Both the position numbers and the translations under genes were made by a program. This document shows, one piece after another, positions 9,415 through 18,488 of a stretch of DNA of 64,000 nt (within the stretch, counting starts at the first letter, position 1; the number at the start of each line of letters is the position of its first letter). The notes under the pieces are model-generated. The model was not told the DNA's origin. It saw nothing but the letters and a program-made list of their open reading frames with translations, and made no database searches. Source of the DNA: Planctomycetota bacterium. GTDB taxonomy: Bacteria > Planctomycetota > Planctomycetia > Gemmatales > Gemmataceae. The stretch spans positions 1 to 64,000 of the forward strand of contig JAKOSN010000086.1 in assembly GCA_029777335.1 (NCBI GenBank), in the 5' to 3' direction.

Positions 9415-9591
9415 ATGACCGACAGCCCCCCCAGCGACGAGGCCCTGCCCCAGGAACGTCCGCCTGCCGCGCCCCCGGTGGTTTCAGCACAGGAACTCCT
9501 GCAAGGCCAGCGCGAAATCTGGATCGAGCACCAGGGGGTTCACTATCGCCTGCGGCTTACACGGCGCAACAAGCTGATTCTGCAAAAGTAA
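9415..9591 (+). CDS. hemP: Hemin uptake protein HemP
   Basis: A 58-residue protein translated directly from the DNA. The C-terminal 35 residues ('SAQELLQGQREIWIEHQG' then 'YRLRLTRRNKLILQK') match the HemP family pattern of a Leu-rich start, a 'REIxIxHxGxxYRLRxTR' core and a terminal 'KLILxK'. HemP proteins are small cytoplasmic factors usually encoded with haem-uptake genes and, in Burkholderia, reported to act as regulators of haem uptake. The first 24 residues are Pro/Glu-rich and variable. The ATG at 9415 follows GAGGTGG. The Fur-like box upstream supports iron control. No haem receptor or ABC transporter is in the window. Confidence 0.85.
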   Translation: MTDSPPSDEALPQERPPAAPPVVSAQELLQGQREIWIEHQGVHYRLRLTRRNKLILQK

Positions 9592-9702
9592 GCTGGGTGG
9601 GAGCCCCCTTAACCGGGGAGGTGGCGTCTTGAATTGCCGCTGGGGGTTGATAAGCTATCTCAGGTGAGGTCGTTGCGAGAGACTCTCCCTGGAACCGCGC
9701 CG

Positions 9703-11223
9703 ATGGCCGAGCCTGATCACTCCATCTTACCGCCCCCGTCTCCCGAGCACCGTCGTATTGCGGCCGGTCAATTTGATCGTGCCAACCAGGTGATTGCGAC
9801 GGGGAATCACGATTATGGGATCCGTCTGCTGCTGAGTTGTTGCAAGTTCGATCCCGCAAACCTCATCTATCGTCAGGCCCTGCGTCGCACCCAGAAGCTC
9901 AAATATCGCAACAACATGCGCGGCAGTCGGCTCGCCTGGCTGACCACCATCTGGACGCGGGGCAAGATCAAAAAAGCGAAAAGCGATCGCGAATATCTGA
10001 TGGTGCTGGAACTGGGCGAACAGGTCCTGATGCGCAATCCCTGGGATGTCGGGGTGCAGATGGACATGGCCGAGGCGGCCGAGACCCTTGGCCTGCTCGA
10101 CCTGGCAATCTGGATGCTGGAGCAGGCACGCCAGAAAGCCCCGCAGGATCTCCACGTCAATCGCGCCCTGGCGCGATTGTACGAACGCCGAGGCAACTTC
10201 GCCCAGGCCATCGCGTTGTGGGAACTGGTCAAAAAGGCCCATCCGCATGATCCCGAAGCGATGACCAAGGCGAAGGACCTGGCTGCCAACGAGACGATTG
10301 TGCGGGGGCAGTACGAGGCGGCCGTTGGAACGACGCCCGCGCCGACCAAACGCGAGGCGCGGAGCGAGTCGGACACGCATAAACCGGTGCGGCAACGCGA
10401 AGCACGCAAACAGACCGCCGCGCCGGAGCACTCGACGAACGAGGCCCCGGCGCGCGAAACCACCCCGGCGGAGGAGCGCGTGGCACGGGAGGCGGCTCCG
10501 CTGCTGGCACGGCTCCACGCCGATCCCACCAATCCCAATCCTTATCTTCAACTGGCTGCGCACTATCGCAAGGCCAACCCGTGGGAGCAGGCGCGCACGG
10601 TCTTGCAGCAGGGACTGGCGCCGACAGGCAACAGCTTCGAGATCAGCACCGAACTGGCGGATCTGGAGATCGAACCGTTTCGTCAGAATCTCCTTCTCAC
10701 CGAGGAGAAGCTCCGGAGCGACGAGGAAGATCCCGAGTTACGCAAGATTCGCATTCGCCTGCTGAAGGAAATCAACACGCGCGAACTGGAACTGTACCGC
10801 CTCAAATCGGATCGCTACCCTGCCGATATGACCTATCGCTTTGAACTGGGCGTGCGCCTGCTCCGGGCTGGGCAGGTCGATGAGGCGATCAAGGAATTGC
10901 AGGCGACGCGCTCGGATCCCCGGCATCAGTGGCGGGCGTTACTCTGGCTGGGACATTGTTTCAAGACGCGCAATAACTGGCGTCTGGCGCGACGCAACTT
11001 CGAGGAAGCGCTCCACCTGCTGCCTCTGACCGAGGACGCCGTGCGCAAGGATGTTCTCTTTCAGCTGGCCAGTGGATCGGCCGAGACTGGCGATTTGCAA
11101 CATGCCGTGGACGTGGCCCATGAACTGGCAAACCTCGATTTCGCCTATCGCGAGATTGGGCGTCTGCTCGACGAGTGGCAGCAACGGCTGGAACAGGCGA
11201 AGGCAACCGAGCCGAACCGATAA
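9703..11223 (+). CDS. Tetratricopeptide-repeat protein
   Basis: A 506-residue cytoplasmic protein rich in TPR-type helices. The N-terminus ('FDRANQVIATGNHDYGIRLLLSCCKFDP') and segments such as 'DLAIWMLEQARQKAPQDLHVNRALARLYERRGNFAQAIALWE' are TPR pairs. The middle (about residues 205-265) is a low-complexity Arg/Glu/Thr-rich linker, after which further TPR-like helices follow to the C-terminus. The family is typical of planctomycetes and probably scaffolds protein complexes; no enzyme signature is visible. A TTG at 9634 extends the frame, but the ATG at 9703 starts at the conserved part and is preferred. Confidence 0.8.
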   Translation: MAEPDHSILPPPSPEHRRIAAGQFDRANQVIATGNHDYGIRLLLSCCKFDPANLIYRQALRRTQKLKYRNNMRGSRLAWLTTIWTRGKIKKAKSDREYLMVLELGEQVLMRNPWDVGVQMDMAEAAETLGLLDLAIWMLEQARQKAPQDLHVNRALARLYERRGNFAQAIALWELVKKAHPHDPEAMTKAKDLAANETIVRGQYEAAVGTTPAPTKREARSESDTHKPVRQREARKQTAAPEHSTNEAPARETTPAEERVAREAAPLLARLHADPTNPNPYLQLAAHYRKANPWEQARTVLQQGLAPTGNSFEISTELADLEIEPFRQNLLLTEEKLRSDEEDPELRKIRIRLLKEINTRELELYRLKSDRYPADMTYRFELGVRLLRAGQVDEAIKELQATRSDPRHQWRALLWLGHCFKTRNNWRLARRNFEEALHLLPLTEDAVRKDVLFQLASGSAETGDLQHAVDVAHELANLDFAYREIGRLLDEWQQRLEQAKATEPNR

Positions 11224-11228
11224 CTCCC

Positions 11229-11257
11229 TTGCCAGCGCGCTCGCTCCAATCTATAAA
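11229..11257 (+). promoter_or_regulatory. Predicted sigma-70 promoter of rpsT
   Basis: TTGCCA (11229-11234), a 17-base spacer and TATAAA (11252-11257), 50 bases before the rpsT start. This gives rpsT its own promoter just after the TPR gene stops. Confidence 0.65.
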
Positions 11258-11307
11258 GAGAGTTTCGATGGTCTGAGTCGGGAGCATCAGAGCCGAGGAT
11301 CGATCGC

Positions 11308-11598
11308 ATGCCGCACACTCGTAGCGCCAAAAAGAATATTCGCAAGAGCGAGAAGCGTCGTCTGCACAACCGCATGGTCAAGAAAACCATCAAGACGATG
11401 ATCAAGAAATTCATGGACGTCCATGCGAACGGCACTGCCGAGCAATTGCAGGAGCAGTTTGTCGTCTGCGTCAAGAAGCTGGACAAGGCGGCGGTGCGGA
11501 ACATTATCCATCGCAACATGGCTGCCCGCAAGAAGTCGCAACTGGCGCTGAAACTCAACGAGAAGAAGAAGGCCCCTCCGGCTCAACCTGCTTCCTGA
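11308..11598 (+). CDS. rpsT: 30S ribosomal protein S20
   Basis: A 96-residue, Lys/Arg-rich three-helix protein. 'MPHTRSAKKNIRKSEKRRLHNRMVKKTIKTMIKKF' is the classical S20 N-terminus, and 'AAVRNIIHRNMAARKKSQLALKLN' the conserved C-terminal helix. S20 binds the 5' and 3' minor domains of 16S rRNA and is needed for small-subunit assembly. A short Lys/Pro/Ala tail (last ten residues) is an ordinary variable end. The gene is monocistronic, with a promoter 50 bases upstream and a strong intrinsic terminator just after the stop. Confidence 0.97.
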   Translation: MPHTRSAKKNIRKSEKRRLHNRMVKKTIKTMIKKFMDVHANGTAEQLQEQFVVCVKKLDKAAVRNIIHRNMAARKKSQLALKLNEKKKAPPAQPAS

Positions 11599-11621
11599 GC
11601 CCGCCGCGAGCATTCACCAGC

Positions 11622-11670
11622 AAGGGCCGTGATCTTCCCCCGGCGAAGGAAGATCACGGCCCTTGTTCTG
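11622..11670 (+). terminator. Intrinsic terminator after rpsT
   Basis: A 17-bp perfect stem (AAGGGCCGTGATCTTCC at 11622-11638 with 11648-11664), a nine-base loop and a short T-rich tail. Also usable by the convergent MMPL gene. Confidence 0.85.
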
Positions 11671-11691
11671 CTGCGCGCCCCCTTCACGTCG

Positions 11692-14103
11692 TCAGGCAGC
11701 CCGGCGTTGGTGCCTTCCTGGGGCGGTTGGGAAACGATAGATCTTCTCCTCCGCCGGGGCCGGTTCCTGGCCTCGCCAGACCATCAAGGTGAACGCTGGA
11801 ACGAGGAACGGTCGTACCAGGAAGGTATCGAGCAGCACCCCAAAGGCCAGGGCAAAACCAATCTGGATCAACGTCCCCAGCCCGGCGAGCATCAGCGTGG
11901 CAAACGTTCCTGCCATGATCAACCCACACGAGGTGATGGTGCCACCGGTGCGCGCCAGGGCTCGGCGAATCCCTTCCGCGGCGCCATGCCGTTTGCGTTC
12001 CTTGACCGCGCGCGTCATCAGCAGGATGTTGTAGTCCTCCCCCACTGCGACCAGGATGGTGAAGAGGAAGAATGGCACACGCCAGTCCACCTCGCCCAGA
12101 GGCCGGTGATGCCACCAGGTGGCGACCAGAGTCGTCGCTCCCAGGGTGGCGTAGTAGCTGAGGAGCACCGTGACCAGGAGATAGGCCGCCAGCCAGGGTC
12201 GGCGCACCAGGATGAGGAGGATCAGGAAGATCCCTGTCAGCACCAGCCCATTGATGCGCGTGCGATCGCGTTCCGTGACCTGAGCCAGATCCCGTGAACT
12301 CACCGTCACTCCGTAGCATTCGCTGCGCACCTCGCCGAACGATGCGCTGGTGCGCGGCAGTTCCTCCTGCAGCCAGGTTTGGATCACATCAAGCGTGGGC
12401 ACACTGGCCGGGTCGAAGGGATCGGTCTTGAGAACCAGATCCAGGCGCGTCACATGGCGGGCCGGTTCCTGTTCGTTGGCTGGGAGATCGGCCAGATAAA
12501 ACTGGCGCGACACCTTTTGCGTCTGCTGCTCGACGGCGTCGCTCATCCCACGTTGAACCTTCTTGAACAATCCGGCGAGGAGGTTTCCTTGCTGAGGTCC
12601 GCCCAGGGAAGGTTGTTCGCGGAGGAGCGGGGGGCTCTTCTCCGGGACACCAAGAGGCTGGGTGAGACTGCGCACCTCGGCGACGTTGTCCAGGCGTGCA
12701 AACCCCTGACTGAGATGGGCCAGGTAGGCCTGCCCTGCGGGGGTGGTCCAGTCCTGGGTGGATTCGAGCAGGACGGTGATGGGGCCGGTCTCCCCAGGGG
12801 TAAAGTGGCGCTGGATGGCATGCAGCCCTTCCACACTGCTGGAAGTGGGGGCAAGTTCTCCGGTGGCCCGATAGTTGGCCTTCACTTGCAACCCCAGGAT
12901 CGCCAGAGGAAGGAGAACGAGCACGGCCGTGGCCCAGATCCACAGCGGGTGGGCGACCACCCAGCGGCTCAGTTTGCACCAGATGGTTTCGCGCGCTTCC
13001 CAGGGGAGCTGGCGGCGCGGCGTTCCCACTGGCCAGAAGACCGCCTTCCCCAGCAGACGGAGCAGAGCCGGGGTGAGGGTCAACGAGGCGGCGAGGGCCA
13101 CGGCCAGACTCAGAGCGATCGCCGGTCCGCCACAACGCACCTTGGCGAACTCGGCCAGCCCCATCAACCCCAGCCCACAGATGACCGTACCAGCGCTGGC
13201 GGCCAGCGCTCCGCCCACCTTGCCGACGGAGCGACTGAGAGCGCGCTCCTGCGTTTGCCCCTCCATCAACTCCTCGCGATACCGGCTGATCAGGAAGAGA
13301 CAATAGTCGGTCCCCGCTCCGTACAGCATCACGATGGCGAAGATCTGGCTCACGTTGACCAGGTAGAATCCAGGAATCAGGGTGCACAGGGCGAGTAACT
13401 TGAGTGCCACCCATACCGAGATGGCGATGCTGATCAGTGGAACCAGAGCCAGCAACGGGGCGCGATAAACCAGGAGCAGAATCCCCACGACAAGGATGAT
13501 GGTGGCGATCGTGGTGTGATCAAGGCTGTCGGCGCTGGCAGTGAGCAGATCGCGCCCCACCCCGGCCGGGCCGGTGGCATGCACCTGTGGGAGATTTGCT
13601 CCTCCGACCTGGGCCATGCGGCGCTGCAGGCATTCCTCACAGCGATCGACCGTGGCGCGGGTTTTCAGCGCCAGATACGGCGTCCCCAGCGCCACCTGGA
13701 TCAGGGCACACTTGCCATCGTGACTGAGCAGGCGTTTGCCGATGTACGGATCGCGATGGGAATGGATGCGGCCAATCTGCAGGTCGGGCTCTGCCTGGCG
13801 GAGCTCGTTCAGATCGGCGACCATGGCGTCGATCAGTTCCATGTCCTGCGTCGTCAGCGGATCATTGGCACGTTCGACGGCAAAGATTACCCGGCTTGCG
13901 TAGACATCCTGGGGGAAGGCCTGTTCCAGGAGGCGATACCCGCGCACGCTGGGGCAATAGGCGGGGAGGAAACGGATGTCGTCGTCCTGGGCGCGTGTTT
14001 CCCAGCGTGGCGCAATAAGGGTTAAGGACAGACCAAAGAGAATCCAGGCAGCGCAGATCTTCCAGGGGTGACCAGTTGCCAGACGTCCAAGGAAGGTGAA
14101 CAT
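11692..14103 (-). CDS. MMPL/RND-family transporter
   Basis: An 803-residue polytopic inner-membrane protein built of two repeats, each with one helix, a large periplasmic loop and five helices. Repeat one ends with the signature 'YGAGTDYCLFLISRYREEL', repeat two with 'VAVGEDYNILLMTRAVKER'; the Asp in each signature belongs to the proton-relay region of MMPL transporters. The family exports lipids, hopanoids or complex envelope molecules using the proton gradient; no partner gene indicates the substrate. The length is typical of single-gene bacterial MMPL proteins. The N-terminal periplasmic loop starts 'TRAQDDDIRFLPAYCPS', the expected position for a conserved charged stretch. It is convergent with rpsT and lies downstream of an FHA gene on the same strand. 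Confidence 0.88.
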   Translation of the reverse strand: MFTFLGRLATGHPWKICAAWILFGLSLTLIAPRWETRAQDDDIRFLPAYCPSVRGYRLLEQAFPQDVYASRVIFAVERANDPLTTQDMELIDAMVADLNELRQAEPDLQIGRIHSHRDPYIGKRLLSHDGKCALIQVALGTPYLALKTRATVDRCEECLQRRMAQVGGANLPQVHATGPAGVGRDLLTASADSLDHTTIATIILVVGILLLVYRAPLLALVPLISIAISVWVALKLLALCTLIPGFYLVNVSQIFAIVMLYGAGTDYCLFLISRYREELMEGQTQERALSRSVGKVGGALAASAGTVICGLGLMGLAEFAKVRCGGPAIALSLAVALAASLTLTPALLRLLGKAVFWPVGTPRRQLPWEARETIWCKLSRWVVAHPLWIWATAVLVLLPLAILGLQVKANYRATGELAPTSSSVEGLHAIQRHFTPGETGPITVLLESTQDWTTPAGQAYLAHLSQGFARLDNVAEVRSLTQPLGVPEKSPPLLREQPSLGGPQQGNLLAGLFKKVQRGMSDAVEQQTQKVSRQFYLADLPANEQEPARHVTRLDLVLKTDPFDPASVPTLDVIQTWLQEELPRTSASFGEVRSECYGVTVSSRDLAQVTERDRTRINGLVLTGIFLILLILVRRPWLAAYLLVTVLLSYYATLGATTLVATWWHHRPLGEVDWRVPFFLFTILVAVGEDYNILLMTRAVKERKRHGAAEGIRRALARTGGTITSCGLIMAGTFATLMLAGLGTLIQIGFALAFGVLLDTFLVRPFLVPAFTLMVWRGQEPAPAEEKIYRFPTAPGRHQRRAA

Positions 14104-14334
14104 GCCGCTGTCTCCCGCGTGACGGAGCTGCTGGGTATTCAGGCAAGGCTGTTAAGCGCACAGCTATCATCGGCGACGTGCGGAAGCAAGCAGTAGCGAA
14201 AGCACCGCTCGCGGACCGCGACCGGGGAACCTGGGCAACCCTGCACACGGGAGGATCGGCACAACTCCTTTTCTGCTCACGAGTGGGGCGAGAGGGAAAG
14301 TCCTCCTAAACGGACGCGCTGGGGGCAGGGGGGA

Positions 14335-14352
14335 CTCGTCTCCGGAGACGAG
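14335..14352. repeat. Palindrome in a 296-base intergenic region
   Basis: CTCGTCTCC followed by its perfect complement (18 bases, no loop) lies between the FHA gene end and the MMPL start. It may end the FHA transcript. I see nothing else in 14104-14399. Confidence 0.35.
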
Positions 14353-14399
14353 AGGGAATTTCTTCCAGTTTCACCTGCCACCGCGAACGGACGAAGCTC

Positions 14400-14864
14400 T
14401 CAGGACGCCTTGCGTTGCGGCATTTCCCCCCCAGCATGAGGCATGGCGCGGAAGATGCGATACAACAGCGTCTGCGATTCGGGGTGCGTCATGGTCATCT
14501 CGGGGGCAGCGCCGGGCTGAAGGAGAAAGACAAAGCCGCCGATGCGCACGCGATCGCCAACCTGAACCGGGACCTCATCCACGGGGAGATCATTGACAAA
14601 GACGCCATTGAGACTTTTCAGATCGCGGACATACCATTTCCCTTCCCGGAAGAAGAAGCGACAGTGCCGCCGACTGACGTCGGGCAAGGGGAGCCGGATA
14701 TCGGCCTCGCTGTGGCGACCGACAATCATGTCGGGCCGCGCAAGATCGATGCAGGCGCCGGATGCTTCCAGAACCATGCTCAGGGGATAAAATCCCTCGG
14801 GAATTGCCGACAAATCCGGTCCGACAAGGCCAAGTACCCTGGTCGGTTGAACCAGTTCGTCCAT
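14400..14864 (-). CDS. FHA-domain protein
   Basis: A 154-residue soluble protein. Residues about 27-118 form one FHA domain: 'MIVGRHSEADIRLPLPDVSRRHCRFFFREGKWYVRDL' followed by 'SLNGVFVND' and 'VQVGDRVRIGGFVFLLQP'. The Gly-Arg, Ser-Arg-Arg-His and Asn-Gly residues are those that hold phospho-threonine peptides. The protein therefore probably reads Ser/Thr kinase output, with targets unknown. The ATG at 14864 is chosen because the FHA fold begins soon after it; the frame continues to 14996 without a conserved sequence. It is divergent from ubiD. Confidence 0.82.
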   Translation of the reverse strand: MDELVQPTRVLGLVGPDLSAIPEGFYPLSMVLEASGACIDLARPDMIVGRHSEADIRLPLPDVSRRHCRFFFREGKWYVRDLKSLNGVFVNDLPVDEVPVQVGDRVRIGGFVFLLQPGAAPEMTMTHPESQTLLYRIFRAMPHAGGEMPQRKAS

Positions 14865-14904
14865 GTTAACACCTGTTCCGGGAGGGTGCGACGGACAGGG
14901 AATC

Positions 14905-14918
14905 CCTGGCGCGCCAGG
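14905..14918. repeat. Short palindrome in divergent FHA/ubiD region
   Basis: CCTGGC-GCGCCAGG is a 14-base perfect palindrome within the 287-base divergent region (14865-15151). It could be an operator; nothing identifies the protein that would bind it. No convincing promoter was found in the region. Confidence 0.25.
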
Positions 14919-15151
14919 CGATTGCTCTTCCGTCGATATCTCTGTTCCACGAAGTAACGAGCATGCAGCGAATCGACAGCCGCGAGGGAGGATCACTGGG
15001 CCAGCATGTGTCGGACGGGTCTTATACCAGATGCAGGAAGCGATGAAAAGCCGACTCCTGCTACTCGCGGCGACGCAAGCGCCTACTGATAAAAGAGGAA
15101 AGCCTACGGATCTGGCACGGCGAGGTGTCTTTCAGAACCCGCGGAGGAGGC

Positions 15152-16990
15152 ATGGGGTACAGCAGTTTGCGTGCCTGCGTTGAGGACCTGGAGCGGACGG
15201 GACAGTTGATCCGTCTGGAGCAGGAAGTCGATCCCTATCTGGAGGCGGCCGAGATTCATCGGCGCGTGTACCAGGCGGGCGGACCCGCAATCTACTACGC
15301 GCGCGTCAAGGGGTGTCGCTTTCCCATGGTCAGCAACCTCTTTGGCACCCTGGCGCGCACGCGCTTTCTCTTTCGCGATACGCTGGAGGCGGTGCGTCAC
15401 CTGGTGGAATTGAAGGTGGATCCTGCCGTCTTCTGGAAGCGGCCCTGGCGCTATCGAGATGTTCCCGCGGCCGCCTGGACCATGCGCCCGCGCTTTGTGT
15501 CGAGCGGACCCATTCTCGCGCATCAGACGACGATCAGCCAGTTACCGGCATTGCAAAGCTGGCCGCGCGATGGCGGACCCTTTATCACTCTTCCCCAGGT
15601 TTATACCGAGGATGTCGAGCGCCCCGGCTGGCGCGCCTCCAACCTGGGGATGTATCGCGTGCAGCTCAGTGGCAACGAGTATCTTCCGGATCGACAGATT
15701 GGCCTGCACTATCAGATTCATCGCGGCATCGGCGTGCATCATGCCCGGGCGCTGCGCAAGGGAGTGCCCTTGCGGGTGCATGTAAGCGTGGGGGGGCCGC
15801 CCGCTCTGACCCTGGCCGCTGTGATGCCGTTGCCAGAAGGCTTGCCTGAACTGGCGTTCGCCGGGGCACTCGGGGGACGGCGCGTTCGGCTGGTGGCGGG
15901 CCAACCGAGTGCCGCGGACCTGGTTCCGCCCTTGCCGCTCTTTGCCGATGCTGATTTTGTCATCACCGGAACGGTCGACCCGGAGAAACAACTCCCTGAG
16001 GGACCGTTTGGCGATCACCTGGGGTATTACTCCCTTGCGCATCCCTTTCCGGTCCTTCAGGTCGAGCGTGTCTATCATCGTCCCGATCCGATCTGGTTGT
16101 TTACGGTGGTGGGACGTCCCCCGCAGGAGGATACCTGTTTTGGCGAGATCATTCACGAGCTGACCGGGCCGATCATTCCCACCGTGCTGCCCGGGGTTCA
16201 CGCGGTTCATGCGGTCGATGCGGCTGGCGTGCATCCGCTCCTGCTCGCCATTGGCAGCGAGCGCTATGTGCCCTACGCCGCGAAGCGCAAACCCCAGGAA
16301 TTGCTGACGATCGCCAACGCCATCCTTGGTCAGGGGCAATTGTCTCTGGCGAAATTCCTGCTGATCGTCGCCCACGAGGATAACCCTCAGCTGGATATTC
16401 ACGACATTGGCGAGTTCTTTAGTCATCTTCTGGAACGCATCGACTGGCGGACGGATCTGCATTTTCAGACGTGTACCACCATCGATACCCTGGATTACAG
16501 CGGCACGGGATTGAACGAGGGGTCGAAGGTGGTGCTGGCGGCCGCAGGGCCACGCCGACGCATCCTCCCCACGGTGCTTCCCGACGGGTTCTTTCTTCCC
16601 GACGGGTTCAGCGAGCCGCGCATCTGCCTTCCCGGGGTACTGGCGGTGCAGACGCCCCGCGAAGCCACTCTCGCGCACTTTTGTGCTGCGTTTCGGCCGA
16701 CCGATGCGATCAACCAGTTCCCGCTGGTCGTTCTGGTGGATGAGAGCGCGTTCACCGCGGCCACGATGAACAACTTTCTGTGGGTGGTCTTCACGCGCGC
16801 CAATCCGGCGGTCGATCTCGACGGCATTGGCGCGTTCATCAAACACAAGCACTGGGGGTGTGAAGGAGCGCTGGTGATCGACGCCCGGATCAAACCGCAT
16901 CACGCGCCTCCTCTGGTGGAGGATCGCGCGGTGAGCCAACGGGTGGATCGCCTGGGTGCCCCGGGAGGGCCCTTGCACGGGATTATCTGA
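15152..16990 (+). CDS. UbiD-family decarboxylase
   Basis: A 612-residue cytoplasmic enzyme of the UbiD family, which uses prenylated FMN to decarboxylate (or carboxylate) aromatic and unsaturated acids. 'NLGMYRVQLSGNEY' is the conserved cofactor region containing the Arg, and 'LPEGPFGDHLGYYS' holds the catalytic Glu/Asp pair. 'VSNLFGTLARTRFLF' and 'DGGPFITLPQVYTED' are further family blocks. At about 610 residues it is longer than E. coli UbiD (about 500) and resembles the long planctomycete members. The start at 15152 follows GGAGGAGG closely; a GTG nine codons upstream is less likely. No UbiX prenyltransferase gene is near, so the cofactor must come from elsewhere. The physiological substrate cannot be named. 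Confidence 0.88.
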   Translation: MGYSSLRACVEDLERTGQLIRLEQEVDPYLEAAEIHRRVYQAGGPAIYYARVKGCRFPMVSNLFGTLARTRFLFRDTLEAVRHLVELKVDPAVFWKRPWRYRDVPAAAWTMRPRFVSSGPILAHQTTISQLPALQSWPRDGGPFITLPQVYTEDVERPGWRASNLGMYRVQLSGNEYLPDRQIGLHYQIHRGIGVHHARALRKGVPLRVHVSVGGPPALTLAAVMPLPEGLPELAFAGALGGRRVRLVAGQPSAADLVPPLPLFADADFVITGTVDPEKQLPEGPFGDHLGYYSLAHPFPVLQVERVYHRPDPIWLFTVVGRPPQEDTCFGEIIHELTGPIIPTVLPGVHAVHAVDAAGVHPLLLAIGSERYVPYAAKRKPQELLTIANAILGQGQLSLAKFLLIVAHEDNPQLDIHDIGEFFSHLLERIDWRTDLHFQTCTTIDTLDYSGTGLNEGSKVVLAAAGPRRRILPTVLPDGFFLPDGFSEPRICLPGVLAVQTPREATLAHFCAAFRPTDAINQFPLVVLVDESAFTAATMNNFLWVVFTRANPAVDLDGIGAFIKHKHWGCEGALVIDARIKPHHAPPLVEDRAVSQRVDRLGAPGGPLHGII

Positions 16991-17065
16991 GCGCGGAAGC
17001 GAATCCGAGGCCCGCCCGTTACGCAGGCCTCGGGAGGGAGGCGTCAACCTCGGCTGGTGCCACAA

Positions 17066-18196
17066 TCAGGCCAGGACGGCCTCGGCAGGGTGCGCCGCGG
17101 GACGAACGTGGAAGCGCGCTTCCAGTCTCTTCAGGATGTGCACGATGCCGCCATATTCCAGTTCGCTGTAGGGCAGCATTGCCGGTCCCGAAAAGCCCTG
17201 TCGACGAATCTCGATCGCCTTCTCGGCGGCGCGCGTTCGCACCGTGTCCCAGAAGGGATGAGCGAAGAGGTCGGTCGCCTCGGTCAGTTTGCCGTTTTTC
17301 ACACAGAACCCCAGGCAGCTGACGATGGGCGGACCATCGAAATAGCTGCACCCCGTGCTCCGGGTCACGGGCATGAGCGGGCCGATGTGGCTGCCGCGCA
17401 TAAAGCCACCCACATAGTGCGCGATGGCGTAGGGGGCGAGAATCTCTCCCGTGGCGGGGAAGTTCTTCTGCACGCGCACCAGCATGACCGGGTCGTCCTT
17501 GCCGGTATATTTGCCAGCGATGTTGTGCAGTCGCGTGGTGCTAACCACTGCTGCCTGTTCGCCATCGTGGCGACTGTGGATCGCCTCCACCACAAAGCGA
17601 TCGTTGTCGCGCAACAGGGCCGCCAGGTCGTACAGTCCCTCCGGGGTGGTCAACTCGATGATACGATCCCCCTGGACATAGCCCACATCCATGACGGTGA
17701 AGCGAAATCCCTTGGTGATTTCCGGGCTGAGGAGCAAGCCCGCGGTGTTCATCGGATCGGCAAAGGCCAGGTAGAGCGGCAGGTTGTAGGCACCCGGCTC
17801 GGTCTTGTCGGCCATGAACATCAGAAACGGCTCATTGGGGCGCTCCTCGAATTCCATCTCGGCCACCGCTGGCCCCATTCCCTTGACGTTGCCGCTAAAG
17901 GCATCCACGAGCAAATCCTGCCCTGCCCCGTAGAGGCCCTGTGCATGGGCGAGTGCGGTCCCCTCCTTGAAGGCTTCCCAGGCCAGCCGATGGATCTCCT
18001 CGTCGCCCACCCCGCGCGGATGAACCATCAGAATGGCGATGTCGTCTCCCGTCGCGCCGACGAAGTAATCGCTGAGGAGTTCATCCAGCCCCTTGGCGAC
18101 ATGGCGACTGATCGTGTCGAGCAATCGTTTGCCGGGGGTGACGTGGCCGCCGATGCTGCCGACATCGGCTTTCAAGATACTCAAGGTGGTCAACAT
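17066..18196 (-). CDS. Fructose-1,6-bisphosphatase, type V (archaeal-type FBP aldolase/phosphatase)
   Basis: A 376-residue cytoplasmic protein matching the archaeal-type bifunctional FBP aldolase/phosphatase family. 'TTLSILKADVGSIGGHVTP' is the conserved N-terminus with the metal-binding Asp and His; 'ATGDDIAILMVHPRG', 'GLYGAGQDLLVDAFSGNVKG' and 'DPMNTAGLLLSP' follow in order. The enzyme converts triose phosphates and fructose-1,6-bisphosphate to fructose-6-phosphate in gluconeogenesis. Its presence in a bacterium is known for some deep-branching phyla. The ATG at 18196 has GGAGGAC upstream. It is divergent from the esterase. Confidence 0.9.
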   Translation of the reverse strand: MLTTLSILKADVGSIGGHVTPGKRLLDTISRHVAKGLDELLSDYFVGATGDDIAILMVHPRGVGDEEIHRLAWEAFKEGTALAHAQGLYGAGQDLLVDAFSGNVKGMGPAVAEMEFEERPNEPFLMFMADKTEPGAYNLPLYLAFADPMNTAGLLLSPEITKGFRFTVMDVGYVQGDRIIELTTPEGLYDLAALLRDNDRFVVEAIHSRHDGEQAAVVSTTRLHNIAGKYTGKDDPVMLVRVQKNFPATGEILAPYAIAHYVGGFMRGSHIGPLMPVTRSTGCSYFDGPPIVSCLGFCVKNGKLTEATDLFAHPFWDTVRTRAAEKAIEIRRQGFSGPAMLPYSELEYGGIVHILKRLEARFHVRPAAHPAEAVLA

Positions 18197-18488
18197 GGCG
18201 TCCTCCTTTCAGACAGGAGCAGCCAGGATGTGATCTCTCCCGCGCAGAGAGCGGTTCACACAATGACGAACCCTTCCTGCAAGAGAGCAAAGGGTGTGCC
18301 CTGCACAGTGATTCTTCGGACGGGGCTGCACGCGAATCCAGGCACCGTCGCAGCTGCCGCCTGCCCAGGGAGATACGTTTTGCACTTCGTTCCTCGCGCG
18401 GAGGAATCTCTGTCGCGGGGAGGAAGAGGCGATTAGAATACCCAGACGTGCTCGTTCGCTCGCTCTGTTCCCTGTGCAGATCACCACC

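Noticed and set aside
9399-9632. Alternative frame overlapping hemP
   Set aside because: It is the +2 shadow of the hemP frame, which has a ribosome site and the family pattern.
12379-13414. Open frames on both strands inside the MMPL gene
   Set aside because: Shadow frames of the 803-residue transporter; products are Gly/Arg/Pro-rich without recognisable features.
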